This document shows, in pieces, positions 18,400-26,878 of a stretch of DNA of 64,000 nucleotides (position 1 is the stretch's first letter; every line of letters starts with the position of its first letter). Under the pieces are notes generated by a model. That model was given only the letters and a program-made list of their open reading frames with translations, was not told the DNA's origin and searched no databases. Position numbers and translations under genes: made by a program. The DNA comes from Epilithonimonas tenax DSM 16811 (lineage in GTDB: Bacteria > Bacteroidota > Bacteroidia > Flavobacteriales > Weeksellaceae), in NCBI RefSeq assembly GCF_000428485.1, contig NZ_AUAA01000001.1, positions 62,001 to 126,000 on the forward strand, in the 5' to 3' direction.

Positions 18400-19566
18400 A
18401 TGAAAAGACTACTATTTGTTTTTTTACAGTTCCCCATTCTTTTTTTTGCTCAACAGAAAGTACAGATTTTAGATTCCGAAACACATAAACCGATTCCTAA
18501 TGCCAGAATCATCTCCAACCAAAAAGTCTATTATTCCAATGATGATGGCTTTATTCTCTTAATAGAAAATAGTGATAAACAAGAGATTTCTGCAATTGAT
18601 TATTTGTCGGAAACAGTGAAAAATTACAAACAGACAATTAGTTTAAAACCAAAATATCAGAATATTGATGAAGTAAAAATTGTTTCCATCGACATCAAAA
18701 AAATATTGAAAGATGTTTCTGACAATTACTCCAAACTCTATTATGACCAACCTCAACTTTATGACATCACGATAAAACAAAGAGCTTTCGAAAATAACAA
18801 AATGAAACTTCTGATGATTGCTGATGGAAACTTCTGGAGTAAAGATGGATGTTACAATGCAAAAGATGCTTTCAACGACAGATTTGATAATTTCGTTCAA
18901 CTTCAGATAGATGATTTGCGATATTTGAAATCCGAAACTTATGAGAATAAAATCAGAACCAAAAAACAAGATACTTCTCACGACAAAATTGGAGATTTGT
19001 TCTTAAATTATGAACTTTTCCGAACTTTAAGTCTTGCTAAATCGAAAAAAGCAAAAACTACTGGAAAATTATTGGAAGATAATGAAACCGAGCAAGACAT
19101 TTCTTTTCTTATCAAATTAGATTCTACACACATTTACAAAGGACGGATTTTGTATAACAAAACAGATAAAGCTATCACGCATTTTGACTTACATTTCAAT
19201 CAAAGTTCTACCAAACCTTTCCCATTAAAAGATGAGGATGGTATAGAATATCTACGACAGTTGGGAGATGGAATCCTTAGTTTTGATTATTATAAAAATG
19301 GAGATAAATATGTGCCGTCGAAAATTGGTTTCGTAGTAGAAAATTTAAAAACCTTTGTCGGAGATAAGATTTATGAAAACCGTTCTGCAAGGGAAATCAT
19401 CTTCAAAAACGTTGAAAAATCGACATTAAACGGTGTTCAAACTCCTGTGAAAATCAATCAAGCTTACTGGCAAGATTTGAAAGTGAGCAATGAAAAAGGC
19501 GACATACTTTTGTCTAGGGAAGAGGAAGAATTCATTAATGAAAAATCTGATATAGACAAAGACTAA
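18400..19566 (+). CDS. Secreted protein with N-terminal carboxypeptidase-regulatory-like domain
   Basis: 388 aa. Signal peptide 1-18 (ends FFAQQ). Residues 20-85 resemble the CarboxypepD_reg-like beta-sandwich found at the N-terminus of TonB-dependent receptors and related envelope proteins (QILDSETHKPIPNARI). The remainder (about 95-388) resembles the unnamed C-terminal region common in Bacteroidota envelope proteins of this type. No catalytic motif was recognised. It ends in a strong shared terminator. Likely periplasmic or outer-membrane associated; role unknown. Confidence 0.7.
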   Translation: MKRLLFVFLQFPILFFAQQKVQILDSETHKPIPNARIISNQKVYYSNDDGFILLIENSDKQEISAIDYLSETVKNYKQTISLKPKYQNIDEVKIVSIDIKKILKDVSDNYSKLYYDQPQLYDITIKQRAFENNKMKLLMIADGNFWSKDGCYNAKDAFNDRFDNFVQLQIDDLRYLKSETYENKIRTKKQDTSHDKIGDLFLNYELFRTLSLAKSKKAKTTGKLLEDNETEQDISFLIKLDSTHIYKGRILYNKTDKAITHFDLHFNQSSTKPFPLKDEDGIEYLRQLGDGILSFDYYKNGDKYVPSKIGFVVENLKTFVGDKIYENRSAREIIFKNVEKSTLNGVQTPVKINQAYWQDLKVSNEKGDILLSREEEEFINEKSDIDKD

Positions 19567-19584
19567 TCATCACATTATAAAACC

Positions 19585-19620
19585 AATAAAGAGAAATAGA
19601 AACCACTATTTCTCTTTATT
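19585..19620. terminator. Bidirectional terminator between convergent genes
   Basis: Perfect 15-bp inverted repeat AATAAAGAGAAATAG / CTATTTCTCTTTATT (19585-19599, 19606-19620) with a six-base loop. It serves both the upstream plus-strand gene and the minus-strand gene ending at 19623. Confidence 0.75.
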
Positions 19621-19622
19621 AT

Positions 19623-20642
19623 TTATTGAAGGGTCAGTTTAATGATTTTATTTTTTCCAGCCAAGATCAATGTATTTTTATCTGCCCATTCGCAGGCGTA
19701 GAGATTTTTCTCGTCGGCGATTTTTGTCCAGGTTTTGCCGTAGTCTAAGGAGAAGCTGATGTGTTGATCGCCAACTGCTACGATCTCTTTTCCTTTGGTT
19801 TTGGGACGGAATTTGACGCAGGTCATATAGCCGGCATTTTGTCCGTTTGATTGGATCTGCCAGGTTTGTCCGCCATCGTTTGTGGTGGCGATGTTGTTGG
19901 TATTATCGGCTTGTTTGGTGTAATCGCCGCCGACTGCTATTCCAGCAGTATTGCTATAAAAATCGATGGAATAAATGCCTTGAGAGGATGTTCCTTGGAT
20001 GAATGGTGTCTCGAAAACCTTCCAATCACAATCTTTGTATCTCATTCTATAAATTCTGGACTTCGATCCTCCTGTTGCAATCCAAATAGCATCACCAAAG
20101 CTTGCAATATTGGTATTACTGGCAGCAAAAGCAGCTTCACCTTTTTCTAGGTATGGGAAATCTTTACAATCGTTGCAGTGAACCCATTTTGCACCGCCAT
20201 TTCGGGTCTGTGAAATATTGAGGCGTTGGTTTTCAGTAGGATCACTGAAAGCAATACCAAAGTCATTATCTACAAATTTGAAGGCGTCATAAAAAGCAGT
20301 GCTATCATTGTCATTAAAAACAATATTGAACTCTAAAGTTTTTTTATCGATTTGAAAAAAATAAGCAGGACTTTCGATATTGATGGCGTAAAAATTTTTA
20401 TTATTTTGCGCTAAAGTCCTGAACTGTAATTTTTTATCAGAAAGTAAAATTTGTTTCTTATCAGCTTTATCTTTCATATTCACATATCCAAACTTGGAGT
20501 CTGTCCCGGCATACCAGACTTTCCCGTCCCAAAGTTGGATGGCTCGGATGCTGATTTTATCCGTCAGCAATGTCTCTATTTTGAATTTCTGAGAGTAACA
20601 GAATGTTGCGATTAAGAGGAAAAGGAAGCTTAGTTTTTTCAT
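19623..20642 (-). CDS. Secreted beta-propeller (YCF48/BNR-like) protein
   Basis: 339 aa with a signal peptide (1-17, ending CYSQ). Repeated segments of the type TNDGGQTWQIQS, SLDYGKTWTKI and TRNGGAKWVHC are Asp-box/BNR-like turns of a photosynthesis-system-II-assembly (YCF48) or sialidase-type propeller. No catalytic sialidase residues are evident. Many Bacteroidota carry such exported propellers without known function. It has no operon partner: a repeat lies upstream and a shared terminator downstream. Confidence 0.7.
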   Translation of the reverse strand: MKKLSFLFLLIATFCYSQKFKIETLLTDKISIRAIQLWDGKVWYAGTDSKFGYVNMKDKADKKQILLSDKKLQFRTLAQNNKNFYAINIESPAYFFQIDKKTLEFNIVFNDNDSTAFYDAFKFVDNDFGIAFSDPTENQRLNISQTRNGGAKWVHCNDCKDFPYLEKGEAAFAASNTNIASFGDAIWIATGGSKSRIYRMRYKDCDWKVFETPFIQGTSSQGIYSIDFYSNTAGIAVGGDYTKQADNTNNIATTNDGGQTWQIQSNGQNAGYMTCVKFRPKTKGKEIVAVGDQHISFSLDYGKTWTKIADEKNLYACEWADKNTLILAGKNKIIKLTLQ

Positions 20643-20768
20643 TTTATAAATTTAAATAAAGTTTGGAAAAGATGTGGAATTTTGTTGGATTCCTAGAGAG
20701 ATTTGAAATGAAATTGAGACTTTTATCAGTTCAGCTTTGACAAAAGGTCATTTGAAACACAAAACACA

Positions 20769-20875
20769 TAGCCCCGATAGTAGCGGCATCCTTTTTTGTT
20801 TTTGACCTGAATTTCAACTGAAAAACAAACCTCGAAAAAACAAAAAAGATATAGCGGATAGCGGGAATTGCTTCC
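20769..20875. repeat. Modular intergenic repeat, copy 2
   Basis: Starts TAGCCCCGATAGTAGCGGCATCCTTTTTTG and ends ACAAAAAAGATATAGCGGATAGCGGGAATTGCT. This is the same two-armed layout as the copy at 44112-44220 (CAGCCCGG...GGAAATCCTTTTTTGC and GCAAAAAAGATTGGGAGTGG...GCTGCC), with a different core. Confidence 0.6.
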
Positions 20876-20920
20876 AAAAAAAAAAAAAAAAATTAGCAAT
20901 CGACGAAGTCAAACAGCTCC

Positions 20921-20948
20921 AAAAAAAAATTCCGCACGAGGCGGAATT
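20921..20948 (-). terminator. Intrinsic terminator of amino-acid permease gene
   Basis: Perfect 8-bp stem AATTCCGC / GCGGAATT (20928-20935, 20941-20948). On the minus strand it is followed by a run of T. Confidence 0.8.
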
Positions 20949-20967
20949 TATAGTTTTATGAAAGATC

Positions 20968-22611
20968 TTAGTCTTTGTTGTCGATATTGACATCTACATC
21001 TTCCAAAGGCTGTTGTTCTGCTTTGAAAGTCTCGCCAAATCCACCGTTCTGCATCTTGGAGTTTTTCTTACTGTAAAGGAAGTAAATCACGAATCCTAAA
21101 GCCAGCCAAATCAAAGAATATTTCTGTGCTTCCGGACTTAGGTTGAAGATCAAATAAACGTTGATCAAAATCCCTAAAGTGGCAACAACCGGCAACATTG
21201 GAACTTTGAAGTTTCTTTGTAGATTCGGTTCTTTTTTTCTCAGGATCCAAACTGCGATACATACCATTGTAAAAGCGAATAAAGTCCCGAAACTGGTCAT
21301 ATGCGCCAAATCATTGATTGGTGTAAATGCTGCAACAACAGCAATCACGGCTCCCAGAATGTAAAGATTCTTTTTCGGAACGCCTGCTTCCGCATCGACT
21401 TTCGAAAAAGTAGAAGGAATCAAACCGTCTTTTGACATTCCCAAGAAAATTCTGGATTGTCCCATAATCATGACCATCAATACGGAAATCAAACCTACTG
21501 TGGCTGCAATCGTAATGATGTAACCAGCCCAAGCCTGCCCTGCAATATCAAAGGCGTAGGCAACTGGTGCTTTGATTGCGTCCGGATATTTACCCAGTGG
21601 ATTGAAGTCTGTGTAATGCATCATTCCCGTCAAAACCAATGATACCAAAATGTACAGGACCGTACAAACCACCAATGAAGTGATGATGGCAAAGGGCACA
21701 TCTTTTTTCGGGTTAATCGCCTCACCAGCTTGTGTGGAAACGGCATCGAAACCTACGTAAGCAAAGAAAATAGCGGCGGCTCCGGCAATAATACCTTGGT
21801 AACCATAGGCAGGATGCGAGACACCGTTTTCTGTAATTGTAGTTGCTGCAGGGATGAATGGTTTCCAATTTTCGATATTGATGAAAAAGACTCCGGCAAC
21901 AATCACGAAAATGATAGCGGAAACTTTTAGGATGACAATGGCGTTATTTGCCTTTGCAGCTCCTTTTGTCCCTCTTACCAAAATTGAAATGACTAATAAT
22001 ACGATCACTAATGCGGGAAGGTTGAGGAATAATTTGATATTAAAAAGTTCAGGTGCTGCATTGAAGTTATTGATAGTTTCCTGAAATGCCTGTAATTTTT
22101 CTAATGGCAGGCCTCCGGCAGCAATCTGCGAAGTGGCTTCTCCAAAGGCTTTTTTGGCTGTCCCCGGGTCTGTTGTCATCCAATAAGGTAAATGCAGACC
22201 GAACATCTTAAGCAATTTCCCAAAATAACCCGACCAGGAAACAGCGACTGTCATAGAACCCATCGCATATTCCAAAATAAGTCCCCAACCGATAATCCAA
22301 GCGAAGATCTCGCCCACGGTTCCATAAGCATACGCGTAAGCTGAACCTTCTACAGGAAGTATTGATGCAAATTCTGCGTAGCAAAGCGCCGCAAAAACGC
22401 AAGCAATACCAGCCACCACAAATGAAAGTGCCAAAGCAGGGCCAGCGTTATAGTAAGCTCCTGTACCTGTTAAAACAAAAATACCACCTCCAATGATAGC
22501 ACCAATTCCAATAGCCGTTAAACTCCATTTCCCCAATACACGTTTCAGCTGACTTTTTTTGATGTCGGCTTCGTACGCTTCCATTGGCTTCTTAATCCAA
22601 ATGTTTGCCAT
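20968..22611 (-). CDS. APC-family amino acid permease (cationic amino acid transporter type)
   Basis: 547 aa inner-membrane carrier with about 12-14 hydrophobic helices. The first helix motif GIGAIIGGGIFVLTG (near 36-50) is the unwound substrate-binding segment of the APC superfamily, and FFAYVGFDAVSTQAGEA (near 286) is the matching helix 6 segment; both are diagnostic of the CAT/YfnA group. Likely H+-coupled uptake of a neutral or basic amino acid. Single gene with its own terminator. Confidence 0.88.
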   Translation of the reverse strand: MANIWIKKPMEAYEADIKKSQLKRVLGKWSLTAIGIGAIIGGGIFVLTGTGAYYNAGPALALSFVVAGIACVFAALCYAEFASILPVEGSAYAYAYGTVGEIFAWIIGWGLILEYAMGSMTVAVSWSGYFGKLLKMFGLHLPYWMTTDPGTAKKAFGEATSQIAAGGLPLEKLQAFQETINNFNAAPELFNIKLFLNLPALVIVLLVISILVRGTKGAAKANNAIVILKVSAIIFVIVAGVFFINIENWKPFIPAATTITENGVSHPAYGYQGIIAGAAAIFFAYVGFDAVSTQAGEAINPKKDVPFAIITSLVVCTVLYILVSLVLTGMMHYTDFNPLGKYPDAIKAPVAYAFDIAGQAWAGYIITIAATVGLISVLMVMIMGQSRIFLGMSKDGLIPSTFSKVDAEAGVPKKNLYILGAVIAVVAAFTPINDLAHMTSFGTLFAFTMVCIAVWILRKKEPNLQRNFKVPMLPVVATLGILINVYLIFNLSPEAQKYSLIWLALGFVIYFLYSKKNSKMQNGGFGETFKAEQQPLEDVDVNIDNKD

Positions 22612-22777
22612 AATCTAAATTTTTAATCCCCAGTATTAATGAGGCGCTTTTCTTTTGTTTGTTTGTTTTGAATTACGAAAATATTAAAAAAATATCAGCC
22701 TTAACATTTTTTAACTATTTTATTTTACTTATCTATGTTAATTCGTGATTTCGACACACTTTTCGACGCTAAATAAT

Positions 22778-22785
22778 TATCTTTG
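22778..22785 (+). promoter_or_regulatory. Candidate -7 promoter element TATCTTTG of pnuC
   Basis: Exact TAnnTTTG match ending three bases before the ATG at 22789. If used, the transcript would be essentially leaderless. Confidence 0.35.
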
Positions 22786-22788
22786 AAA

Positions 22789-23451
22789 ATGGATTTTTTA
22801 CAAACACTCACTGCACAATACGCATCTTACGAGACTTATCTTATTATTTTTGAATCTGTTGCTGTATTTTTTGGTCTATTAAGTGTGTATTTTTCTATCA
22901 AACAGAATATCTGGGTTTATCCCACCGGTATCATTTCTACAGTCCTTTTCATATATATTACCTATCAATTTGGACTTTTGGGCGATATGATTATCAACTT
23001 TTATTACAGTGTGATGAGTATCTACGGTTGGATCCTATGGTCAAAAAATACGGAAGATGATGTTCATGTGGTGGTAAAAAAGGCAAGTTTTGATGAGTGG
23101 AAAATGGGCACTTTGCTGTTTGCAGCAAGTTTGATCTTCATCGGAATCATTTATTACTACAAACCTTTTACCGACAATGGATTTTCTATGGAAAAAGTCA
23201 AGTTGGGGCTTTACCATCTCGATTGGGCAAATTATACCGATATCATTACTGCATCCATGTTTTTTGTCGGAATGTATTTTATGGCAAAACGAAACATCGA
23301 GAACTGGATCTTCTGGATCGTTGCTGACATCATTTGTGTTCCGATGATGTTTCAAAAAGGATTGGCATTAACTGGACTCCAATATTTGATTTTCACTGCA
23401 ATGGCCATTATCGGCTATGTGGAATGGAAAAAAAGCTTAGCTAAGTCCTGA
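22789..23451 (+). CDS. pnuC: Nicotinamide riboside transporter PnuC
   Basis: 220 aa inner-membrane protein, seven hydrophobic segments, the PnuC length. Family features: SVYFSIKQNIWVYPTGI (near 33-49), YSVMSIYGWILW (near 75), and a C-terminal WIVADIICVPMMFQKGLALTGLQY with the charged/aromatic residues lining the ligand path. It should facilitate vitamin B3 (nicotinamide riboside) uptake. ATG 22789 is chosen; a TTG two codons earlier is in frame. The last 15 bases overlap the convergent minus-strand gene. No NadR-type gene is adjacent in the window. Confidence 0.9.
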   Translation: MDFLQTLTAQYASYETYLIIFESVAVFFGLLSVYFSIKQNIWVYPTGIISTVLFIYITYQFGLLGDMIINFYYSVMSIYGWILWSKNTEDDVHVVVKKASFDEWKMGTLLFAASLIFIGIIYYYKPFTDNGFSMEKVKLGLYHLDWANYTDIITASMFFVGMYFMAKRNIENWIFWIVADIICVPMMFQKGLALTGLQYLIFTAMAIIGYVEWKKSLAKS

Positions 23452-23673
23452 TAATTTATCAGCGTATTCTTTGGCAAATAGCTCTTTATCTGAATTTAAT
23501 TTCTCCAAACTGGTCGGCAAAACATAGTGGAAAAGAGATTCGCTGTTATCATCTACAAATGTGATTTCTTTCTCTTCATCACCCATTAATTGTGCAAAAA
23601 TATCCCACATCGATTCGCCTTTCAGTTTCAGTAATTCGAAGAAGTCGTTGGCTTTTATTGTGATTTTTTTCAT
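23437..23673 (-). CDS. Small hypothetical acidic protein
   Basis: 78 aa, no signal peptide or membrane segment, acidic (GDEEKEITFVDDNSE). The open frame extends upstream through a repeat element, but natural coding starts at the ATG at 23673 (MKKITIKANDFFELL), directly after the repeat. No family recognised. It overlaps the end of pnuC by 15 bases in convergent orientation. The DUF4268 gene upstream on the same strand is separated from it only by the repeat. Confidence 0.55.
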   Translation of the reverse strand: MKKITIKANDFFELLKLKGESMWDIFAQLMGDEEKEITFVDDNSESLFHYVLPTSLEKLNSDKELFAKEYADKLSGLS

Positions 23674-23700
23674 TTTAAATATTGGTATTAAATTTAATTT

Positions 23701-23776
23701 GGGCAGCTTTTCCGCCTTCCACTCCCAATTTGTCACTCTGAGGCTCTCGAAGAGTCCGTTCAAGTCGGGCTGCGGC
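23701..23776. repeat. Modular intergenic repeat, copy 3, with swapped core
   Basis: The ends GGGCAGCTTTTCCGCCTTCCACTCCCAA and TCCGTTCAAGTCGGGCTGCGG match the reverse complement of the 44112-44220 copy. The core is instead TGTCACTCTGAGGCTCTCGAAGAG (23731-23754), a module found again near 43019 and 61618. Confidence 0.7.
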
Positions 23777-23789
23777 GTTTTGTTGTTTG

Positions 23790-24218
23790 TCAAACTGATT
23801 TTATAAAATCCTCGTATTCGTAATAGAACATTTCGAAGGCACTCATCTTTTCGACAAAAAAATCATACGTGTCTGGCCAGGTTTGTTTGTTGAAAATACT
23901 GATTCCGTGTTTTTCTACCCAGATCCTGCTGATGACTTTCCCATTGTCCAAAGTATAACACTCATCCATAAAAAATTCGCCCACCTCATCTCTCATCAAA
24001 TGTTCCAAAGACTGAAACTTCTCGAAATAGGCATTCCTGAATAACTCGTCCTTCATCTCGATGTTGAGAGAAACCTCAGCTTTTTTATGATCTGCGGAAA
24101 ATTTAAAAGAGAAATCCTTGATTTTTGTATCGTACAAAAGCCATTTTCTCGGAAATGCTTTTCCGAAAGCCGTCCAGAATTCAGTTTTAAGTTGTTGAGC
24201 TTCTTGTTTTGAAAACAC
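23790..24218 (-). CDS. DUF4268 domain protein
   Basis: 142 aa cytosolic protein, mixed alpha/beta, aromatic-rich (FWTAFGKAFPRKWLLY near 14-29). I recognise it as the stand-alone DUF4268 type common in Bacteroidota, a fold also seen at the C-terminus of some nuclease-like proteins. No catalytic residues can be named with confidence. It is followed by a repeat and the small acidic protein on the same strand. Confidence 0.7.
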   Translation of the reverse strand: MFSKQEAQQLKTEFWTAFGKAFPRKWLLYDTKIKDFSFKFSADHKKAEVSLNIEMKDELFRNAYFEKFQSLEHLMRDEVGEFFMDECYTLDNGKVISRIWVEKHGISIFNKQTWPDTYDFFVEKMSAFEMFYYEYEDFIKSV

Positions 24219-24320
24219 GTTTTTAATGATAAATGGTGATCATTTCAATCTTGATAAGGCTGAGGATCTAGAAGCCTATCTTATGATTTTTTGACTCTTG
24301 GTTTATTCTCTTGTTTCTTC

Positions 24321-25256
24321 TTACAACGTCAGATCCACTTTGGCTTCGTTGAATTCTCTGATCAAATTTTCAAATACTTTTTCTACGGGAAGAATTTCAT
24401 CGATCAATGCGGAAACCTGACCTATCTCCAGTTCGCCTTCCGTAAGATCACCTTCAAACATTCCCAGTTTTGCGCGCGCTCTTCCGAGCGTTTCTTTCAG
24501 GGCTTCCACATTTCTGCCAGACTCGTAAAGACTTTCCAGATCGTGGAAGAATTTGTTTTTGATTAATCGTACTGGTGCCAATTCTTTCAAAGTCAGTTGT
24601 GTGTCACCTTCTTTCAGTTCCACAATTTTATTTTTGAAGTTATCGTGTGAGCTTGCTTCAACTGTTGCTGCAAAACGGGAACCAATCTGTACGCCATCAG
24701 CACCCAAAATCATCGCTGCTTTCATCTGACTTCCAAGTCCAATGCCGCCTGCTGCAACTAATGGAATATCAATGTGTTTTTTGACATTCGGAATCAGGCA
24801 AAGCGTTGTCGTTTCTTCACGACCGTTGTGCCCACCCGCTTCAAAACCTTCTGCTACCACAGCATCTACTCCAGCGTCCTGACATTTCACAGCAAACTTG
24901 GCACTTGCGACAACGTGCGCTACTTTGATGCCTTCTTTCTTCAAAGTTTCAGTATAAGTTTTCGGATTGCCGGCAGAAGTAAAAACAATTTTCACGCCTT
25001 CTTCCAGAATAATATTGATAATTTCTTCGATGTTGGGATAAAGTAGCGCGATGTTGACACCAAAAGGCTTGTCTGTCGCTGCTTTACATTTCTGAATATT
25101 TTCTCTGAGAATATCCGGATACATACTTGCAGCGCCAATGAGTCCCAAGCCGCCATGGTTGGAAACCGCAGAAGCCAATTTCCATCCGGAATGCCAGATC
25201 ATTCCGCCCTGGATGATGGGATATTTGATATTAAAAAGCTGGGTAATTCTGTTCAT
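24321..25256 (-). CDS. NAD(P)H-dependent flavin oxidoreductase, nitronate monooxygenase family
   Basis: 311 aa TIM-barrel flavoenzyme. Seen: IKYPIIQGGMIWHS at the N-terminus (family start motif), AEGFEAGGHNGRE (near 150-162) with the catalytic-type His, and VAAGGIGLGSQMKAAMILGADGVQIGSRF for FMN-phosphate binding. The frame is open 20 codons further upstream, but the ATG at 25256 (MNRITQLFNIKYP) matches the family start. Substrate could be alkyl nitronates or an enoyl compound; the FabK-like group is related. Monocistronic. Confidence 0.85.
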   Translation of the reverse strand: MNRITQLFNIKYPIIQGGMIWHSGWKLASAVSNHGGLGLIGAASMYPDILRENIQKCKAATDKPFGVNIALLYPNIEEIINIILEEGVKIVFTSAGNPKTYTETLKKEGIKVAHVVASAKFAVKCQDAGVDAVVAEGFEAGGHNGREETTTLCLIPNVKKHIDIPLVAAGGIGLGSQMKAAMILGADGVQIGSRFAATVEASSHDNFKNKIVELKEGDTQLTLKELAPVRLIKNKFFHDLESLYESGRNVEALKETLGRARAKLGMFEGDLTEGELEIGQVSALIDEILPVEKVFENLIREFNEAKVDLTL

Positions 25257-25387
25257 CTCTGATTGTTGTTTCTCGAATGATTTTTTGGCAAATCCAAAGT
25301 CTATGAAACTGGACATTGTTTTATTTTTTCCAAAAATAGGAAAAGTAAAACGATGCTGAAAGTTTTATATAATGACAAATCTCTCAA

Positions 25388-25520
25388 CGCTGCGAAGCGC
25401 GCCCCGACCTGAGTGGAGCTCTTTTTGTGTTATTGCGATTGCTGAAAATTCCTACACATAGCAAATCGTCTATCGCAATGACAGAAAAAAGCGGGAACGG
25501 AGGGCGGATAAAGGCGCCCG
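25388..25520. repeat. Modular intergenic repeat, copy 4
   Basis: Begins CGCTGCGAAGCGCGCCCCGACCTGAGTGGAGCTCTTTTTGTG and ends CAGAAAAAAGCGGGAACGGAGGGCGGATAAAGGCGCC. The two-armed layout is that of the other copies. The core includes ATTGCGATTGC...ATCGCAAT, which can pair with itself. Confidence 0.55.
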
Positions 25521-25558
25521 AATAAAAATTATAACTTATTTTTACAAAAAATTACAAA

Positions 25559-26347
25559 TTGGACTTATCCTTAAGAACAGTTACCGTCACTCGTTATATT
25601 TTGCCTCTGCGAGAAGGCGGATCTTTGCCGGCGTTGGCAGAGGCGGACGATGATTTCAAATATGTGCTCAAATTCCGAGGTGCCGGACACGGCGTGAAGG
25701 CTTTGATCTCCGAATTGATCGGTGGGAAAATAGCGCAGGTTTTGGGCTTCCGAATTCCGGAATTGGTGTTGGCCAATCTCTCGGTTGACTTTGGAAGAAG
25801 CGAGGCTGATGAGGAGATCCAGGATCTTCTGAAAGCCAGCTGTGGCCTGAATCTCGCTTTGCATTATCTTTCCGGCGCCATCACTTACGATCCGGGTGCT
25901 GTGAAAATTGATCCCAGACTGTCTTCCGAGATTGTTTGGCTGGATGCTTTCCTTACTAATATTGACCGTACTTTCCGAAATACCAATATGCTGATGTGGC
26001 ACAAGGAATTGTGGCTGATAGACAACGGCGCATCGCTCTATTTCCACCATTCCTGGGACAACTGGGAGAACAATGCAGTAAGTCCTTTTACGATGATCAA
26101 GGATCACGTTCTGCTGCCGCAAGCGTCTGAACTGGATGCGGCGAATGACAAATTCAAAGCGATACTGACGGATGACGTTCTGAGAGCAATCGTGGAACTG
26201 CTCCCCGAAGACTGGTTGCAATGGAACGATACCGAACTGACGCCAGCCGAAATAAAAAATGTTTATTTCCAGTTCCTGATACTGAGACGCAATCATTCTG
26301 CTAATTTTTTAAATGAAGCCAAAAATGCAAGAGCAAAAGTTGTATGA
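25559..26347 (+). CDS. HipA-family protein kinase-like protein
   Basis: 262 aa, cytosolic. It resembles the short HipA-like kinase group: DDDFKYVLKFRGAGHGVKAL (nucleotide-binding region, near 26-45), a catalytic-loop-like FLTNIDRTFRNTNML (Asp/Asn near 138-147), and a metal-binding LIDNGASLYF (DNG in place of DFG, near 155). No ATG is in frame upstream; the start appears to be TTG at 25559. The next gene overlaps it by 35 bases, and the HipA-like/DUF3037 pair recurs in bacteria. No HipB-like antitoxin is present, so a classical toxin-antitoxin role is unlikely. Confidence 0.8.
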   Translation: MDLSLRTVTVTRYILPLREGGSLPALAEADDDFKYVLKFRGAGHGVKALISELIGGKIAQVLGFRIPELVLANLSVDFGRSEADEEIQDLLKASCGLNLALHYLSGAITYDPGAVKIDPRLSSEIVWLDAFLTNIDRTFRNTNMLMWHKELWLIDNGASLYFHHSWDNWENNAVSPFTMIKDHVLLPQASELDAANDKFKAILTDDVLRAIVELLPEDWLQWNDTELTPAEIKNVYFQFLILRRNHSANFLNEAKNARAKVV

Positions 26348-26708
26348 GTATGCGGTGATCCGGCTGGTTCCAAGGCCGGAACGTGAAGAGTTCTTCAACG
26401 TAGGATTGATTTTGTTTTCGAAAAGAGAGAAATTTATCCAGGTGAAGATTCATCTTTGTAAGGAAAAATTCCGGGTGATCCAGTCCAAAATTGCATATGA
26501 AGATGTGAAAAAACACCTTGAATCTTTTGTCAATATTGCCAAGGGGGAAAAATCTGCTGGCTCTATTGCGCAACTAGAGATTCCTGAGAGATTCCGATGG
26601 TTGACGGCTGTGAAAAGTTCTATCATTCAGACTTCCCGCCCACATCCTGGTGCAAGTCTAGATTTGGAAAAAACCTTTGAGCGGTTGTTTGAGGAGTTGG
26701 TTTTGTGA
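26313..26708 (+). CDS. DUF3037 domain protein
   Basis: 131 aa, cytosolic. YEYAVIRLVPRPEREEFFNVGLILF (near 12-36) is the DUF3037 hallmark. It overlaps the 3' end of the HipA-like gene by 35 bases in another frame, so the two are translationally linked. A start at the later ATG (26325) is also possible and would shorten the overlap. Function unknown; the fixed pairing suggests a substrate or regulator of the kinase-like partner. Confidence 0.8.
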   Translation: MKPKMQEQKLYEYAVIRLVPRPEREEFFNVGLILFSKREKFIQVKIHLCKEKFRVIQSKIAYEDVKKHLESFVNIAKGEKSAGSIAQLEIPERFRWLTAVKSSIIQTSRPHPGASLDLEKTFERLFEELVL

Positions 26709-26758
26709 AAACATTTTGAACGAAAAGATTCTGTGTAGAAAACCTCATATTTTTTTTT

Positions 26759-26861
26759 AATTGATTTTTGTTTACCCCAATCCTACAGGGAGCAAAAATC
26801 AATTAGAAATTTCATCGCAATTACTCCCTTTAGGGTTGGGGAAATAATTTTGATGAAATTT
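26759..26861. repeat. Two linked inverted repeats around CCCCAAYCCT/AGGGAG motifs
   Basis: Palindrome 1: AATTGATTTTTG (26759-26770) / CAAAAATCAATT (26793-26804), loop TTTACCCCAATCCTACAGGGAG. Palindrome 2: AAATTTCATC (26807-26816) / GATGAAATTT (26852-26861), loop containing ACTCCCTTTAGGGTTGGGGA. The loops are near reverse complements of each other, so the unit has twofold symmetry. It lies between convergent genes. Confidence 0.65.
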
Positions 26862-26878
26862 TAAACAGCCTCTAACTT

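Larger units (their letters stand above)
20643..20967. other. Gap without genes: repeat copy, A17 tract and terminator
   Basis: No coding frame found. It holds a modular intergenic repeat (20769-20875), a homopolymer of about 17 A directly after it (20876-20892), and the terminator of the permease gene. Confidence 0.6.

Noticed and set aside
22612-22788. Riboswitch (TPP or NAD type) before pnuC
   Set aside because: No conserved core motifs were seen, and the likely promoter lies immediately before the start codon.
25571-26296. Long 241-codon minus-strand frame opposite the HipA-like gene
   Set aside because: It is the antisense shadow of a gene with clear kinase motifs; its translation has no recognisable family and unnatural composition.
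25559-26708. HipAB toxin-antitoxin module
   Set aside because: No HipB-like DNA-binding antitoxin is upstream, and the partner is DUF3037, so calling it a toxin-antitoxin system is not supported.
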